Part shown: piece by piece, positions 63,675 to 64,000 of the stretch
Numbering within the stretch: the stretch's first letter is position 1
Layout: each line of letters begins with the position of its first letter
Assembly (NCBI GenBank): GCA_026710965.1
Contig: JAPOQB010000272.1
Span: forward strand, 18,644-82,643
DNA length: 64,000 bases
Source of the DNA: Deltaproteobacteria bacterium
GTDB lineage: Bacteria; Desulfobacterota; Binatia; UBA9968; JAJDTQ01
Reading direction: 5' to 3'
Notes under the pieces: generated by a model
Told to the model about the DNA's origin: nothing
The model's input: the letters and a program-made list of their open reading frames with translations, nothing else
Databases searched by the model: none
Position numbers and translations under genes: made by a program

Positions 63675-64000
63675 TGGGTTGCGAAGTGAAGCGCGCGCTG
63701 CGCGTGGAGCTGAACACGGCGGGAACGATGGCGGCGCTGGCGTGCGGGCGGGCGGTGATCTGCGTGGCGAAGGTGACGGCGCGTGCCCTGGTACGCGACG
63801 CCCTGGTGCAGAGCGCCTACCGCGGTCGCCTGGGAACCACGCCGGTGACGGTGCTGCGCCCGCAACCGGCCGCGCCGACGGTGCAGCCGATACCGGCGGG
63901 CACCGAGCTGTCGTGGGCGAGCCCCGGCGGCTGGATGGGGAGGTTGTTGGGGGCCCGCCCGGGAGGGGGGGCGCCGGGGACGCCTGGGATGCCGGGCGGG
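63674..64000 (+). CDS. Cassette protein, 3'-partial at window edge
   Basis: From ATG 63674 (TGATG overlap) the frame is open for 109 codons to the window end: MGCEVKRALRVELNTAGTMA, ALACGRAVICVAKVTARALV, then Pro/Gly-rich. No family recognised. The last 60 bases are unusually G-rich, which may be a contig-end artefact. Confidence 0.5.
   Translation, partial: MGCEVKRALRVELNTAGTMAALACGRAVICVAKVTARALVRDALVQSAYRGRLGTTPVTVLRPQPAAPTVQPIPAGTELSWASPGGWMGRLLGARPGGGAPGTPGMPGG

Overview
The window reads as GC-rich bacterial chromosome in three blocks. Positions 1-28.7 kb are an ordered set of carbohydrate catabolism and transport operons. Positions 28.9-59.3 kb are a defence and transposon-rubble island. 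Positions 59.3-64 kb are a phage-like or satellite-like cassette of small, tightly coupled genes. The gene style (two Sec-exported binding-protein ABC systems whose mature proteins begin AEE..., several phytanoyl-CoA dioxygenase-like proteins, split transketolase, an AAA-ATPase/PD-(D/E)XK protein) resembles spirochaete-type environmental genomes. No rRNA or other marker gene is present, so this assignment is inference only.

Block 1 holds two sugar-use regions. The first (1-13.7 kb) has, on the minus strand, a split transketolase, a TIM-barrel sugar isomerase, an FGGY kinase, a sugar-binding protein, two permeases, a DUF1593 nucleoside-hydrolase-like protein and an epimerase that runs off the left edge. 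A DeoR-type regulator is divergent, followed on the plus strand by a nucleoside hydrolase, an SDR and an Asp-box sialidase-like protein. Together they suggest import of a glycoside or nucleoside-like compound, hydrolysis, isomerisation, phosphorylation and entry into the pentose phosphate pool. The second (13.7-26 kb) has two phytanoyl-CoA dioxygenase-like proteins, a 2-hydroxyacid dehydrogenase, a Gfo/Idh/MocA oxidoreductase, two paralogous glycosidase-like TIM-barrel proteins, an AraC regulator and a second ABC importer with a zinc-type dehydrogenase-like protein. In both importers a long GC-rich hairpin sits between the binding-protein gene and the first permease gene.

Block 2 begins with a solitary HicB-like gene and a type I restriction locus (hsdM, DUF1016/YhcG nuclease, hsdS, hsdR) in which all four genes are broken by internal deletions or frameshifts. 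Then come a truncated TPR gene with 126-bp repeats, an IS256 remnant, two apparent group II intron 5' fragments, an AlpA-like regulator, IS3 and other transposase remnants, and a decayed solute-binding protein. Two intact defence operons stand in this rubble. One (42.35-50.1 kb) is a small RHH-like protein, Vsr, 5-cytosine methyltransferase, MORC-like GHKL ATPase with a Cys cluster, Mrr-nuclease/SF2-helicase fusion, an unrecognised 175-residue protein and a PIN-like nuclease; most genes overlap by 4 nt. The other (51-56.3 kb) is a complete type II CBASS: CD-NTase, Cap2 (E2-E1), Cap3 (JAMM) and an HNH-SAVED effector, again preceded by an RHH-like gene behind a good promoter. An IS21 remnant follows.

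Block 3 starts at a promoter (TTGACT-17-CATTAT) that overlaps a GAAC-N4-GTTC SOS-type box and is followed by a perfect 7+4+7 palindrome. It drives at least eight small genes joined by ATGA/GTGA/TGATG overlaps, then a single-stranded-DNA-binding protein. The ssb gene is flanked by two compact RNA folds that resemble a tRNA acceptor/T-arm. The window ends inside a further small gene.

The best candidate for an undescribed system is the 42.35-50.1 kb Vsr-Dcm-MORC-helicase-PIN operon. The paired tRNA-like folds around ssb are the most unusual small-scale structure.
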